Assembly: GCA_025352325.1 (NCBI GenBank)
Contig: JANXTR010000029.1
Location: 1 to 64,000 of the forward strand
Reading direction: 5' to 3'
Source of the DNA: Microbacteriaceae bacterium
GTDB lineage: Bacteria > Actinomycetota > Actinomycetes > Actinomycetales > Microbacteriaceae
Length of the DNA stretch: 64,000 nucleotides
Under the pieces are notes generated by a model. That model did no database searches and had not been told where the DNA came from. It saw only the letters and a program-made list of their open reading frames with translations. Below, piece by piece: positions 28,310 through 37,931 of this stretch (position 1 is the first letter of the stretch; the number at the start of each line of letters is the position of its first letter). A program made the position numbers and the translations under genes.

Positions 28310-28548
28310 TGCAGCTCGGAACCCGTTGGACTGTCGGCGACGAACGGCCCAGCCGTCTGCCGGAGGTGATGGTCAGTGCCATCGCCGACGTCGAATCCGA
28401 GCTGGGCGAACTCGAGGGTGTCGACACGAGCGGCTGGCGTTGGACGCTCACGTGGCTCGAGGGACGCCCGGTGGTGGAGCTCGACGACGGGACCGCCTTG
28501 CACTACGACCCCGCCACCGATGCGGTCACCCGCACTCAGGTGGCCTAG
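28309..28548 (+). CDS. Small hypothetical protein
   Basis: A 79-residue soluble, acidic protein. The ATG shares a base with the GNAT stop (TGATG), so it belongs to the valS operon. The sequence is beta-rich at the C-terminus (WRWTLTWLEGRPVVELDDGT, then LHYDPATDAVTRTQV). No family recognised. Its stop overlaps the convergent small frame below. Confidence 0.65.
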   Translation: MQLGTRWTVGDERPSRLPEVMVSAIADVESELGELEGVDTSGWRWTLTWLEGRPVVELDDGTALHYDPATDAVTRTQVA

Positions 28549-28673
28549 CTGAGGCGGGAGAGCCGCGCGAGATCCACCGCAGATGCTCGGTGGGCCTCCA
28601 TCTCGCGCAGGAGCATCATCTGCTCGTGGGTGAGCTGCAGCCGCTGCGTGCGCTGCTGCGACCAGCGCAGCAT
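28545..28673 (-). CDS. Possible small helical protein, start uncertain
   Basis: This frame encodes an amphipathic helical peptide (MLRWSQQRTQRLQLTHEQMM and a tail ending LARLSRLS). It stays open upstream to the stop of the ArsR-like gene but has no start codon there; ATG 28673 or GTG 28679 are the first usable ones (42-44 residues). An ATG that overlaps the ArsR-like gene's stop by ATGA lies in a neighbouring frame, so a single-base shift near 28735 would join it to this frame and give about 66 residues. Confidence 0.35.
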   Translation of the reverse strand: MLRWSQQRTQRLQLTHEQMMLLREMEAHRASAVDLARLSRLS

Positions 28674-28742
28674 GCTCACAGCGAGCCGGGAGACCAGGAG
28701 TTCGAGGCCCCGCTGACGCGTGGTGACGGATCCTGGGGCTGT

Positions 28743-29369
28743 TCATGAGGCGTCTCCTGCCAGTGGAACGGCCGCGTCGACGACCGGGAATGCGTTGAAG
28801 TTGATCTGGACGGGTCGCGCGCCCGGGGTGTCCTGACCGCGGAGCGGGACGATCATCGTCTCGACCAGGTCGTTGACTGCCGAGACGAAGGCACGCATCT
28901 GTTCGACCGTGAGGCGGGCGTTCGCCGTCATGATGGCGCTGGAGTCCATCCACTCCGGATCCACCTCGGTGGCGCCACGATCGATGAAGTCGTTCAGCAG
29001 ACGCTGCTGGCTGGTGCGGAACTCGCGATAGATCAGCTGTGCGGCGGCCCGCCCCGCGGGCGTGCGGTCGGCATCCGGAGACCCGATGTTGATGGGTCCA
29101 GGAACGCGCTCCCACCAGCGCTCGCGACCCGTGCCGCGGCCCTGCTGCTCGCGCACGAAACCGTGCTTCTCGAGCTGGCGCAAGTGGTAGCTCGTGGCGC
29201 CGCTGGACTCCCCCAGTCGCTCGGCCAGGCCGCTGGCCGTGGCAGGTCCATAGACCGAGAGAGCATCGACCATTCGCACCCGGAGCGGGTGCGAGAGCGC
29301 CTTGAGGCTCTCCATGTCGAGCTCCCGGGCCGGCTGGGGCCCGTTCGTCTGCGGCTGGTTGTCGGTCAT
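28743..29369 (-). CDS. ArsR-like winged-helix transcriptional regulator
   Basis: A 208-residue DNA-binding protein. Residues about 20-85 form an ArsR-type winged helix (MESLKALSHPLRVRMVDALS, then SGLAERLGESSGATSYHLRQLEKHGFV). The C-terminal 120 residues are helical with a conserved Trp-rich turn (RERWWERVPG) and no metal-binding cysteines, so it probably senses something other than a metal. The ATG at 29369 follows an array of TGCAAAG/TTTGCAA motifs that may be its operator. It is divergent from the M3 peptidase gene, which is a candidate target. Confidence 0.82.
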   Translation of the reverse strand: MTDNQPQTNGPQPARELDMESLKALSHPLRVRMVDALSVYGPATASGLAERLGESSGATSYHLRQLEKHGFVREQQGRGTGRERWWERVPGPINIGSPDADRTPAGRAAAQLIYREFRTSQQRLLNDFIDRGATEVDPEWMDSSAIMTANARLTVEQMRAFVSAVNDLVETMIVPLRGQDTPGARPVQINFNAFPVVDAAVPLAGDAS

Positions 29370-29371
29370 CG

Positions 29372-29430
29372 TGCAAAGGTACTTCTGCAAAGCTATCTTT
29401 GCAAATATTTGTTTGCAACAATTTCTTTGT
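29372..29430. promoter_or_regulatory. TGCAAAG/TTTGCAA motif array, candidate operator
   Basis: TGCAAAG occurs at 29372-29378 and 29386-29392 (14-base spacing), the palindrome TTTGCAAA at 29398-29405, and TTTGCAA at 29412-29418, with CTTTGTAAG following. The AT-rich array lies between the divergent regulator and peptidase genes, abutting the regulator's start codon. Confidence 0.55.
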
Positions 29431-29452
29431 AAGCACGGATGCCGCTCCACCG

Positions 29453-29458
29453 TAGGGT
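29453..29458 (+). promoter_or_regulatory. -10 element, leaderless M3 peptidase gene
   Basis: TAGGGT followed by six bases (GGATGC) and the ATG at 29465. The hexamer could double as a weak ribosome site. Confidence 0.45.
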
Positions 29459-29464
29459 GGATGC

Positions 29465-31534
29465 ATGGTTGATCAGAACCCCTTCTTCGAGCCCAGCAGC
29501 CTGGAATACGGCCTCCCCCCGTTCGCCGAGATCCGCGACGAGCACTACGAACCCGCCTTCAAGAAAGGCATGAGCGACCAGCTCGCCGAAGTCCGGGCGA
29601 TTGTGCGGAAGCACGATGCGCCGATGTTCGAGAACACCCTTCCGGCGCTCGAGGCGAGCGGCCAGCTGCTTTCGCGCGTCGCCACCGTGTTCTTCAATAA
29701 GAGCTCGGCCGACTCCAGCGACTTCACCAACGACCTCGAGGAGAGGATCGCTCCGCAGCTCGCGACGCACTCCGACGCGATCCTGCTCGATTCCGCGCTG
29801 TACTCACGCATCATGACCGTGCACGACGCGCTCGACGAGCGGTCCGATCTCTCGGCCGAGCAGAAGTATCTCGTGCACCGCTGGTACACCGAGATGACCC
29901 TCGCCGGCGCCGGACTCGACGACGAAGCGAAGACGAAGCTGCGCGAGTACAACCAGAAGCTCTCGACGCTCACCACCCGGTTCGAGAAGAACCTGCTCGC
30001 CGACACCAATGAGCTCGCCGTCGTCCTCGACGACGTGGCCGACCTGGACGGTCTCGAGCTGGGCGAGATCTCCGCGGCGGCCGAAGCCGCGACGGCCCGC
30101 GGCCTTGAGGGCAAGTCGCTCGTGACCCTGGTGCTGCCCACCGGGCACCCGTTCCTCGCCTCCCTGACGGATCGCGGCATCCGGCAACGAATCATGGAGG
30201 CCTCGCAGTCGCGCGGCACCCACGGCGGCGAGTGGGACAACAAGAAGGTCGTGCTCGAGATCGTGCGACTGCGGGCCGAGCGGGCCGAGCTGCTCGGCTT
30301 CCCGAGCCATGCCGCCTTCGTGCTCGCCGACTCCACCGCCAAGACGCCGCAGGCGGTCGCCGAGATGCTCAGCAAGCTCGCGCCCGCCGCCGCGCGCAAC
30401 GCGAAGGCCGAGCAGGGCGACCTCGAGGTCATCATCGGGGGCGAGCTCGACGATTCGCTCGAAGCCGACCAGGCCGTGATGAGCTGGGACTGGGCGTTTT
30501 GGACCGAGAAGGTGCGCCAGGAGAAGTACGACGTCGACACCGCGGCGCTCCGCCCGTGGTTCGAGGCGGAGCGCGTGCTGCAGGACGGCGTGTTCTTCGC
30601 CGCCACTCGGCTCTACGGAATCACCTTCACCGAGCGGACGGACCTCCTCGGTTACCACCCCGACGTGCGCGTCTTCGAGGTGCACAACGAGGACGGCTCG
30701 CCCGTCGGGCTCTACCTGCTCGACCTGTACACGCGCGACTCCAAGCGCGGCGGTGCGTGGATGAACGACCTGATCGCGCAGTCGACGCTGCTCGGTCACG
30801 AGCACACGATCGTGACCAACAACCTCAACGTTCCGAAGCCCGCGGCCGGGGAGCCGACGCTGCTGACCTTCGACGAGACGGGCACCCTGTTCCACGAGTT
30901 CGGGCACGCGCTGCACGGTCTGTTCGCGCAGGTGACGTACCCGAAGCTGGCGGGCACGAACGTGTTCCGCGACTTCGTCGAGTTCCCGAGCCAGGTGAAC
31001 GAGATGTGGATGCTGTGGCCAGAGGTCCTTGCGAACTACGCGAAGCACTACCAGACCGGTGAGCCGCTCGATCAGGGGATCGTGGACCGGCTGCACGAGT
31101 CCGAGCAGTTCAACGAGGGTTTCGCGACTAGCGAGTACCTCGGGGCGGCCCTCCTGGACCAGGCGTGGCACGGACTGTCGGCACGCGCGGCTGCGGAGGT
31201 CGACGATGTGCCGTCGTTCGAGGCATCCGCTCTCGCCGCCGTCGGACTCGACAGCCCGGCCGTGCCGCCGCGCTACCGCACTACCTACTTCGCGCACGTC
31301 TTCTCGGGCGGCTACGACGCCGGCTACTACTCGTACATCTGGAGCGAGGTGCTCGACGCCGACACGGTCGAGTGGTTCAAGGAGAACGGCGGGCTCACCC
31401 GCGCGAACGGCAACCGCTTCCGCACGCATCTGCTGGGCGTCGGCGGCTCGAGGGACGCGCTCGAGGCCTACGCGGACTTCCGCGGCCGCCCCGCCGAGAT
31501 CGGGCCGCTGCTGAAGCGTCGCGGGCTGCAGTAA
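29465..31534 (+). CDS. M3 family oligopeptidase (peptidyl-dipeptidase Dcp-like)
   Basis: A zinc metallopeptidase of 689 residues that degrades short peptides in the cytoplasm. The zinc site HEFGH is at 477-481 (GTLFHEFGHALHGLF), with the third ligand in FVEFPSQVNEMW about 28 residues on. The C-terminal FSGGYDAGYYSYIWSEVLDADTVEWF block is characteristic of the Dcp/oligopeptidase A branch. No signal peptide. Length is normal. Divergent from the ArsR-like regulator, which may control it. Confidence 0.93.
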   Translation: MVDQNPFFEPSSLEYGLPPFAEIRDEHYEPAFKKGMSDQLAEVRAIVRKHDAPMFENTLPALEASGQLLSRVATVFFNKSSADSSDFTNDLEERIAPQLATHSDAILLDSALYSRIMTVHDALDERSDLSAEQKYLVHRWYTEMTLAGAGLDDEAKTKLREYNQKLSTLTTRFEKNLLADTNELAVVLDDVADLDGLELGEISAAAEAATARGLEGKSLVTLVLPTGHPFLASLTDRGIRQRIMEASQSRGTHGGEWDNKKVVLEIVRLRAERAELLGFPSHAAFVLADSTAKTPQAVAEMLSKLAPAAARNAKAEQGDLEVIIGGELDDSLEADQAVMSWDWAFWTEKVRQEKYDVDTAALRPWFEAERVLQDGVFFAATRLYGITFTERTDLLGYHPDVRVFEVHNEDGSPVGLYLLDLYTRDSKRGGAWMNDLIAQSTLLGHEHTIVTNNLNVPKPAAGEPTLLTFDETGTLFHEFGHALHGLFAQVTYPKLAGTNVFRDFVEFPSQVNEMWMLWPEVLANYAKHYQTGEPLDQGIVDRLHESEQFNEGFATSEYLGAALLDQAWHGLSARAAAEVDDVPSFEASALAAVGLDSPAVPPRYRTTYFAHVFSGGYDAGYYSYIWSEVLDADTVEWFKENGGLTRANGNRFRTHLLGVGGSRDALEAYADFRGRPAEIGPLLKRRGLQ

Positions 31535-31538
31535 ACGC

Positions 31539-31620
31539 GTCCCGTCCCGTCCGGTCCCGTCCCACCGCCGCTCACGCCGCACACCCCCGCCCGCGCACCA
31601 CGCCCGCACGCACGCACGCC
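31539..31620. repeat. Low-complexity CGTCC and GCAC repeats
   Basis: Short tandem runs of CGTCC (31539-31563) and GCAC/CGCA (31604-31620) fill the gap after the M3 peptidase stop. No function evident. Confidence 0.5.
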
Positions 31621-31641
31621 CGCACCACGCCGAAATGACAC

Positions 31642-31687
31642 CTTTGCACCGAATCTGGACGGACATCCACCTCGTTTGGGTGCAAAG
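31642..31687. repeat. Inverted repeat downstream of the AbiEi-like gene
   Basis: CTTTGCACC and GGTGCAAAG form a perfect 9-bp stem around 28 bases. It lies just beyond the 3' end of the AbiEi-like gene and convergent to the M3 gene. The TTGCACCGAA segment recurs in the hairpin on the other side of the gene. Confidence 0.6.
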
Positions 31688-31699
31688 TGCGGTTGTCGC

Positions 31700-32641
31700 T
31701 CAGCGAACGCCCGCGGCGCGCAGCAGGGCCCCGAGCCTGGATGGCGACCCTGCGACATCCCAGCCCCACCTGGCCACCCGGGAGACCTGGCGACGAAGGC
31801 GGTCTTCCCGCGCTTTCTCGTCGAGGACGACCTCGGCTGTGCTCCTTCCCTTGGTCCATTCGGATCGGAGGTACTTGCCCATCCCGTCGAACTCTCCAGC
31901 GACGCCGACGTCCGGCCACCAGAAGTCCACAAACATCCGCCCCTGGTCGTCGTCGAAACGCCGTTGCAGTACTGGTCGCGTGAGCCCCGCGCGTTCGATC
32001 GAAAGCCGCGACAGGGTCTCACCGGGGGACTCCGACTCGGAATCGGAGAAGTCGATGGCGAACTTCGCGACGCGAACGCCCCGGCCGGAGCCGACTTTCT
32101 CCAGCTCGCGGAGCAGCTGCTGCCTTTCGACTCGGAAGGTGCGGCCTCCCAAATGGAGGCCTGCGAGTGCCGCGTCCGTTGCGACGACTGCATCGGTCAT
32201 CGACTCCGTTCGCGCCAGATCGAGGATGGTTCGACTGAGCGATGTCACCGCGACGCCGTCGATAAGATCGGAGGAGTCGACCTGTCCACTCGCGTGATGC
32301 AGCAAGCCCGGAGCGCTGCGCCCGCCCCCGGCGACCTCGAGGGCGTGGATGCGATCGGGCCACGGTCCGATCCTCGGAATCCGCCAGAGGGATGCCGCGG
32401 AGGCATGCGAGAACACCGTCGGTGAGAGGGCCACCAGGTGCCGAGCGTGCACCAGGTCGCGGTACGCCAGGTCTCGGGATCGAGGCGTCGCCGGCAGCGG
32501 CGCGACGTAGGCACCCCGCGACACTCGCACCAGTCGGCCCAGGGACGCAGCTCGCGCCAGCGTGTTCCGCTCGCTAGAGGTGAGCGCCGCGGACGTCAGA
32601 GTGAACCGATCGCGCCAGTTCGGATCGTCGTGGATCTCCAT
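31700..32641 (-). CDS. AbiEi-antitoxin-like N-terminal domain protein
   Basis: A 313-residue protein. The N-terminal third (RNTLARAASLGRLVRVSRGAY and YRDLVHARHLVALSPTVFSH) resembles the winged-helix domain of AbiEi-type antitoxins. The C-terminal half (RRFDDDQGRMFVDFWWPDVGVAGEFDG, then KGRSTAEVVLDEKAREDRLRR) resembles DUF559/Vsr-like nuclease folds, with acidic residues in FVDFWWP and GEFDG. Such single-gene relatives are frequent in Microbacteriaceae; no toxin partner (AbiEii) lies next to it. The ATG at 32641 is the best internal start; the frame is open back to 32782. Hairpins flank the gene on both sides. Confidence 0.65.
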   Translation of the reverse strand: MEIHDDPNWRDRFTLTSAALTSSERNTLARAASLGRLVRVSRGAYVAPLPATPRSRDLAYRDLVHARHLVALSPTVFSHASAASLWRIPRIGPWPDRIHALEVAGGGRSAPGLLHHASGQVDSSDLIDGVAVTSLSRTILDLARTESMTDAVVATDAALAGLHLGGRTFRVERQQLLRELEKVGSGRGVRVAKFAIDFSDSESESPGETLSRLSIERAGLTRPVLQRRFDDDQGRMFVDFWWPDVGVAGEFDGMGKYLRSEWTKGRSTAEVVLDEKAREDRLRRQVSRVARWGWDVAGSPSRLGALLRAAGVR

Positions 32642-32727
32642 CCGCCGAGAATCGCGTCGAGCGTCGGCTGACGTCACGCACCGGTCGAATCCGGTGCACA
32701 ACCACGACGCGGTGCGCCTGCGGACGA

Positions 32728-32776
32728 CGAGAAGGCGTGCTTGCACCGAAGCCCCTCGGTTGTCCACGCCTTCTCG
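32728..32776. repeat. Nested inverted repeat upstream of the AbiEi-like gene
   Basis: CGAGAAGGCGTG and CACGCCTTCTCG are perfect 12-bp arms around 25 bases, which themselves hold ACCGA/TCGGT. TTGCACCGAA inside the loop and TGCAAAG just outside echo the inverted repeat on the other side of the gene. Confidence 0.65.
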
Positions 32777-32864
32777 ATGCAAAGCCGGCGCTTCGACGAG
32801 CGCACCGCCGCGAGCGCACCGCCGCGAGCGTGCGCCGCGGGCGAGGGCAACGGAAAGCGCGGGG

Positions 32865-33863
32865 CTACGCCGCGAGGGCCCGTAGCGTGCTCAGGCGCAC
32901 GTCGGTGGTCGCTCCCTGCGGCACGATGATGACCTCGTCTGCGAGGGTGGATGCCGCGAGCGCGTCGATCCGCCCGCGCACGTGCTCGAGGGTGCCGATC
33001 GCCTGGTGCTCGAGACGCTGGTCCACGAAGGCGTTCTCGGCAGGAGTCCATGGATGCGCGAGCGTCTCCTCGAGCGACGGCACCCGCGTGGGGAGTCCGC
33101 TCCGCAGTCGGATCATCTGAAGCGCCTGCGGAAGTGCGAGCTGCCGCGCCTCCTCCGCCGATGAGGCGACGAGAGCCGTCACGGCGACCATCGAGTGAGG
33201 CTCTCCGAGCATGACCGAGGGCGTGAACGCGTCCCGGTAGACCTCGAAGGCGAGAGGCGTCTGGTCTCCCCCGGCAAAGTGGTGGGCGAACGCGAACGAG
33301 AGCCCCATCATCCCGGCGAGGCGGGCACTGAAGTCGCTGGAGCCGAGCAGCCACAGCTCAGGCGAGTCGCCCATGCCGGGCACGGCCATGACCCGAGAGC
33401 CCTGTCCTCCGGCGAGGGCCGGGATCGTGCCGAAGTAGGCGAGCAGTTCGATGACCTGCTGGGGGAAGTCATCCACCGTCTCGATGCCAACGTTGCGACG
33501 GATGGTGGCACTCACGAGCGGGTCGGTGCCGGCCGCGCGACCGAGCCCGAGGTCGATCCGGTCGCCGTGGAGCGCCACGAGCGTGCCGAACTGCTCGGCG
33601 ACGACGAGCGAGGAGTGGTTGGGCAGCATGACGCCGCCGGAGCCGACGCGGATGCGCTCGGTCGCCGCCGCGATCGCGCCGATCAGCACCGGCGGCGAGG
33701 AGCTCGCGATGCCCGGCATCCCGTGGTGCTCGGCCACCCAGAAGCGGCGGTAGCCAAGCAGGTCCGCCTCTCGCGCGACGGTGAGGGTGCCGGCGAGGGC
33801 CTGAGCGTGGGATCCGTCGGCCGCGACGGAGGCGAGGTCGAGCACGGAGAGGGGAACGGTCAC
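32865..33863 (-). CDS. LLM-class flavin-dependent oxidoreductase
   Basis: A luciferase-like monooxygenase fold protein of 332 residues, which would use reduced FMN or F420. Signatures are [16 protein letters not shown] at the N-terminus, [37 protein letters not shown], and the [12 protein letters not shown] loop, in the order found in the MsnO8-type subgroup. Substrate unknown. The GTG at 33863 matches the usual family start; the frame continues to 33938, where it would run through the promoter of the divergent GntR gene. Confidence 0.88.
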   Translation of the reverse strand: MTVPLSVLDLASVAADGSHAQALAGTLTVAREADLLGYRRFWVAEHHGMPGIASSSPPVLIGAIAAATERIRVGSGGVMLPNHSSLVVAEQFGTLVALHGDRIDLGLGRAAGTDPLVSATIRRNVGIETVDDFPQQVIELLAYFGTIPALAGGQGSRVMAVPGMGDSPELWLLGSSDFSARLAGMMGLSFAFAHHFAGGDQTPLAFEVYRDAFTPSVMLGEPHSMVAVTALVASSAEEARQLALPQALQMIRLRSGLPTRVPSLEETLAHPWTPAENAFVDQRLEHQAIGTLEHVRGRIDALAASTLADEVIIVPQGATTDVRLSTLRALAA

Positions 33864-33933
33864 CCGACGGGCAACGGGCGCGCGCTCCCGCGGATTCCCG
33901 CGGCCGAAGATTTGCTTTCTTGCCCGGGCAATG

Positions 33934-33947
33934 TGCAATATATTGCA
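33934..33947. promoter_or_regulatory. Perfect palindrome over the GntR start, candidate operator
   Basis: TGCAATATATTGCA is a 14-bp perfect palindrome whose last base is the A of the GntR start codon. Its placement between the divergent LLM and GntR genes fits autorepression by the GntR protein. Confidence 0.65.
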
Positions 33948-34603
33948 TGCCTGTTCCGCAGACTGACACCCCGGTGATCGCGCGCAGTTCGCTGCGCGAG
34001 ACCACCTATGCGCGCCTCCGCGACGCGATCGTCGACGGCACCCTCACCCCCGGCGAACGCCTGCGCGACACGGAACTTGCCGAGTGGCTCGGCGTCAGCC
34101 GCACCCCGATCCGCGAAGCGCTGCTCGAACTGCAGCGCGCAGGGCTTGTGATCGCCCGGGCAGGCCGCGACACGCTGGTCAGCCCTCTCAACGTGGAGGC
34201 CACCCGCCAGGCCGCGGAGGTCGCGTCCGCACTCCACGCCCTCGCCGCGCGGCTCGCGGTGCCGCGACTGGACACCGTCGCGCTGGAACGCCTGCAGGCT
34301 GCCAACGACGCCTTCGCATCCGGTCTCGACGCGAACGACGCGGATGCCGCTCTCGTCGCCGACGACGCGTTCCACCGGGTTCTGCTCGACGCCTCGGGCA
34401 ACGACGTGCTTGCCCAGCAGCTCGACCACGTCACTCCCCTGCTGCGGCGCGTCGAGCGCCTGCGCTTCTCCACGCTCGCCGGACGCGAATCCGTCGCCCA
34501 GCATCGCCAAATCATCGCCGACTGCGCCGCCGGCGACGCGGACGCCGCCGCGCGGCACAGCGCCGCAAACTGGCACACCCTCGATATTCACTTGACCGAC
34601 TGA
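33947..34603 (+). CDS. GntR/FadR-family transcriptional regulator
   Basis: A 218-residue regulator. The N-terminal winged helix is complete ([46 protein letters not shown]) and the C-terminal all-helical FCD domain carries candidate metal or ligand residues ([33 protein letters not shown]). It lies 22 bases before acdS on the same strand, so ACC or a related amino acid is a likely effector, as known for other acdS-linked regulators. A palindrome overlaps its start codon. Confidence 0.9.
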   Translation: MPVPQTDTPVIARSSLRETTYARLRDAIVDGTLTPGERLRDTELAEWLGVSRTPIREALLELQRAGLVIARAGRDTLVSPLNVEATRQAAEVASALHALAARLAVPRLDTVALERLQAANDAFASGLDANDADAALVADDAFHRVLLDASGNDVLAQQLDHVTPLLRRVERLRFSTLAGRESVAQHRQIIADCAAGDADAAARHSAANWHTLDIHLTD

Positions 34604-34625
34604 CCCGGAACCCCAGGAGAACACA

Positions 34626-35636
34626 ATGCGCCTCGCCGACTTCCCGCGCTATCCGCTCACCTTCGGGCCGAGCCCGATCCACCCGCTCGACCGACTGACC
34701 GCCCACCTCGGTGGCGCGACCATTTGGGCCAAGCGCGAGGACGTCAACAGCGGGCTCGCCTACGGCGGCAACAAGACGCGCAAGCTGGAGTACATCGTCC
34801 CGGACGCGATCGCCTCCGGGGCCGACACGCTGGTCTCCATCGGCGGTTACCAGTCCAACCACACCCGACAGGTCGCGGCCGTTGCGGCGAAGATCGGGAT
34901 GAAGGCCGTGCTCGTACAGGAGAAGTGGGTGGACTGGCCCGACTCCGTCAACGACCGGGTCGGCAACATCATGCTGTCGCGGATCATGGGCGCCGAGGTG
35001 CGTCTCGACCCCGCCGGATTCGGCATCGGCATCAAGAGCAGCTGGCAGCAGGCACTGGATGACGTGGCCGACCGCGGCGGGAAGGCCTACGGGATCCCGG
35101 CGGGGGCGTCCGAGCACCGACTCGGCGGTCTCGGATTCGCCAACTGGTCGTACGAGGTCAAGCAGCAGGAGAGGGAGCTCGGCATCTTCTTCGACACCAT
35201 CGTGGTCTGCAGCGTCACAGGGTCCACTCACGCGGGCATGATCGCGGGCTTCGCCGGGCAGGACCGCCCGCGCCGGGTGATCGGCATCGACGCCTCAGCC
35301 CAGATCGATGAGACGCGGGAGCAGGTCGCCCGGATCGCGCGCAACACGGCCGCCCTGATCGGCCTCGACCGTCAGCTGCGCGACGACGAGATCACCGTGC
35401 TCGAGGGCTGGGCCGGCGACCTCTACGGGATCCCGGTGCAATCCACTCTGGATGCGATCCGGCTTACCGGCTCCCTCGAGGGCGTCATCATCGACCCGGT
35501 GTACGAGGGCAAGTCGATGGCGGGTCTGATCGACCTCGTAACGAGCGGCGAGATCCCGAAAGACAGCACGGTGCTCTACGCTCACCTCGGCGGCCAGCCG
35601 GCGCTCAACGCCTACAGCGCGCTGTTCACCTCGTAG
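34626..35636 (+). CDS. acdS: 1-aminocyclopropane-1-carboxylate deaminase
   Basis: A PLP enzyme that splits ACC, the precursor of plant ethylene, into 2-oxobutyrate and ammonia. The 336 residues track the Pseudomonas enzyme closely, offset by one: PLP lysine K50 ([11 protein letters not shown]), S77-N78 ([11 protein letters not shown]), Y267, and the discriminating pair Y293-E294 (DPVYEGKSM) with L321 (LYAHLGG). Glu and Leu at these two places separate true ACC deaminases from D-cysteine desulfhydrases. AGGAGA ribosome site. It forms a unit with the GntR gene. The trait suggests a plant-associated life. Confidence 0.9.
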   Translation: MRLADFPRYPLTFGPSPIHPLDRLTAHLGGATIWAKREDVNSGLAYGGNKTRKLEYIVPDAIASGADTLVSIGGYQSNHTRQVAAVAAKIGMKAVLVQEKWVDWPDSVNDRVGNIMLSRIMGAEVRLDPAGFGIGIKSSWQQALDDVADRGGKAYGIPAGASEHRLGGLGFANWSYEVKQQERELGIFFDTIVVCSVTGSTHAGMIAGFAGQDRPRRVIGIDASAQIDETREQVARIARNTAALIGLDRQLRDDEITVLEGWAGDLYGIPVQSTLDAIRLTGSLEGVIIDPVYEGKSMAGLIDLVTSGEIPKDSTVLYAHLGGQPALNAYSALFTS

Positions 35637-35642
35637 ATCTCT

Positions 35643-35672
35643 TGCTGGTCGAGTAGCGTCGCGGCAGGCCGG
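35643..35672. repeat. Partial palindromic repeat element
   Basis: TTGCTGGTCGAGTAGCG begins a degenerate copy of the genome's palindromic repeat just after the acdS stop. The second half (TCGAGACC) is lost. The remaining bases up to clpX (to 35895) hold no gene I can support. Confidence 0.55.
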
Positions 35673-35895
35673 ACGGCGGGCGCTCGGACCAGCTCAGAGC
35701 CGGCCCATCTGCCAAATCAAGGATGCGGCAGCGGAATCCGCCAAAAATCCCCGAACTTCGGTCCGCACGGCGCAGGCTGGCCTTGACTTGGCATCGGGCA
35801 GCAAGAGACAGCGCGGCCAGCTGCACGTCGGGAGCCGTCCCGCGGCAGTTTTCGGCGCGGCCACGACATGGCCGACTCATCCAGCGAAGTTCGAG

Positions 35896-37173
<1,278 letters not shown>

Positions 37174-37180
37174 GCGACCG

Positions 37181-37186
37181 AGCCTA
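37181..37186 (-). promoter_or_regulatory. -10 element of clpX
   Basis: TAGGCT on the minus strand, seven bases from the clpX ATG, with no ribosome site between. A leaderless or near-leaderless start is likely. Confidence 0.4.
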
Positions 37187-37244
37187 ACCCGAACCACCCT
37201 GGTGGACAGGCCATGTGTGGAAAAGGGTCGTCGGCGCGCCGTCT

Positions 37245-37250
37245 TAGGCT
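37245..37250 (+). promoter_or_regulatory. -10 element, leaderless membrane-protein gene
   Basis: TAGGCT followed by six bases (GGAGGC) and the ATG at 37257. The GGAGG in between could instead serve an ATG at 37263, so either mode is possible. Confidence 0.4.
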
Positions 37251-37256
37251 GGAGGC

Positions 37257-37862
37257 ATGCCGATGCACGCCCGCGCGCAGCGACTGGCCCGCGGATGGAT
37301 CGTCGGCATGGTCGCCACCACCGCCGCGGCGGTATCCCATTCGCTCGCGGGCGGCTATCGACCGGGCACCCTGAGCTTCGGCGTCGCGCTGGTCTTCGCC
37401 GGGCTCCTCGGCACCGCGGTCATCGGGCGCCAACCGTCACTTCCCCGGTTGAGCGTCGCGGTCGGCGTCTCGCAGCTCGCCTTCCACCTGCTCTTCTCGG
37501 CGTTGGGCGGCGGAGGGACCTCTGCCCCTGCATCCGGCGTCGGGATGTGGGATATATCCGCCATGGACGCGACCGGCACCACGGCGCTCGTCGGGTCCGG
37601 TCACGATCACCTCGCCGATTCCTCCATGTGGATCGCCCACGCTCTCGCCGCCGTGCTCACGATCGCCTTCCTGCGGCACGCCGAGCTGGCCGCGTGGGGC
37701 ATGGTGACCCGCGCGTTCGCACGTGTCACGGCGTTCGCGGTGCCGGTGGTCGCGGTCGCCCCTCGCGTCCGTGCGGCCGGGCTCCCGGTGGTCCGAGTTC
37801 TCGCGTCGCGGCTGCTCGTCTCCTCCGCCTCGCGACGAGGCCCCCCTCTGCTGTCGTTCTGA
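37257..37862 (+). CDS. Membrane protein of the copper gene cluster
   Basis: A 201-residue protein with about five membrane helices. A His/Asp-rich loop ([19 protein letters not shown]) between helices and Met/His residues earlier ([12 protein letters not shown]) could bind copper. It is followed by YcnI and CopC genes, a common set in actinobacteria, so copper handling at the cell surface is inferred. Start at 37257 (leaderless signal) or 37263 (GGAGG at seven bases). Confidence 0.75.
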   Translation: MPMHARAQRLARGWIVGMVATTAAAVSHSLAGGYRPGTLSFGVALVFAGLLGTAVIGRQPSLPRLSVAVGVSQLAFHLLFSALGGGGTSAPASGVGMWDISAMDATGTTALVGSGHDHLADSSMWIAHALAAVLTIAFLRHAELAAWGMVTRAFARVTAFAVPVVAVAPRVRAAGLPVVRVLASRLLVSSASRRGPPLLSF

Positions 37863-37931
37863 GCTCCCCCGCTGCAGTTGCAGCATCCAGAACACGTCAC
37901 GACACGCCCTGACGACACAGACAGGAACCCC

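Noticed and set aside
29804-31666. 620-codon minus-strand frame opposite the M3 peptidase
   Set aside because: Antisense shadow of a gene with an intact HEFGH zinc site.
31700-32641. Complete type IV toxin-antitoxin system
   Set aside because: Only an AbiEi-like protein is present; no AbiEii nucleotidyltransferase gene is adjacent.
34626-35636. D-cysteine desulfhydrase as the annotation for acdS
   Set aside because: Glu294 and Leu321, together with near-continuous similarity to Pseudomonas AcdS, favour ACC deaminase, although desulfhydrase side activity cannot be excluded.
35626-35880. 84-codon minus-strand frame between acdS and clpX
   Set aside because: Its C-terminal residues derive from reading the palindromic repeat; no ribosome site or domain.
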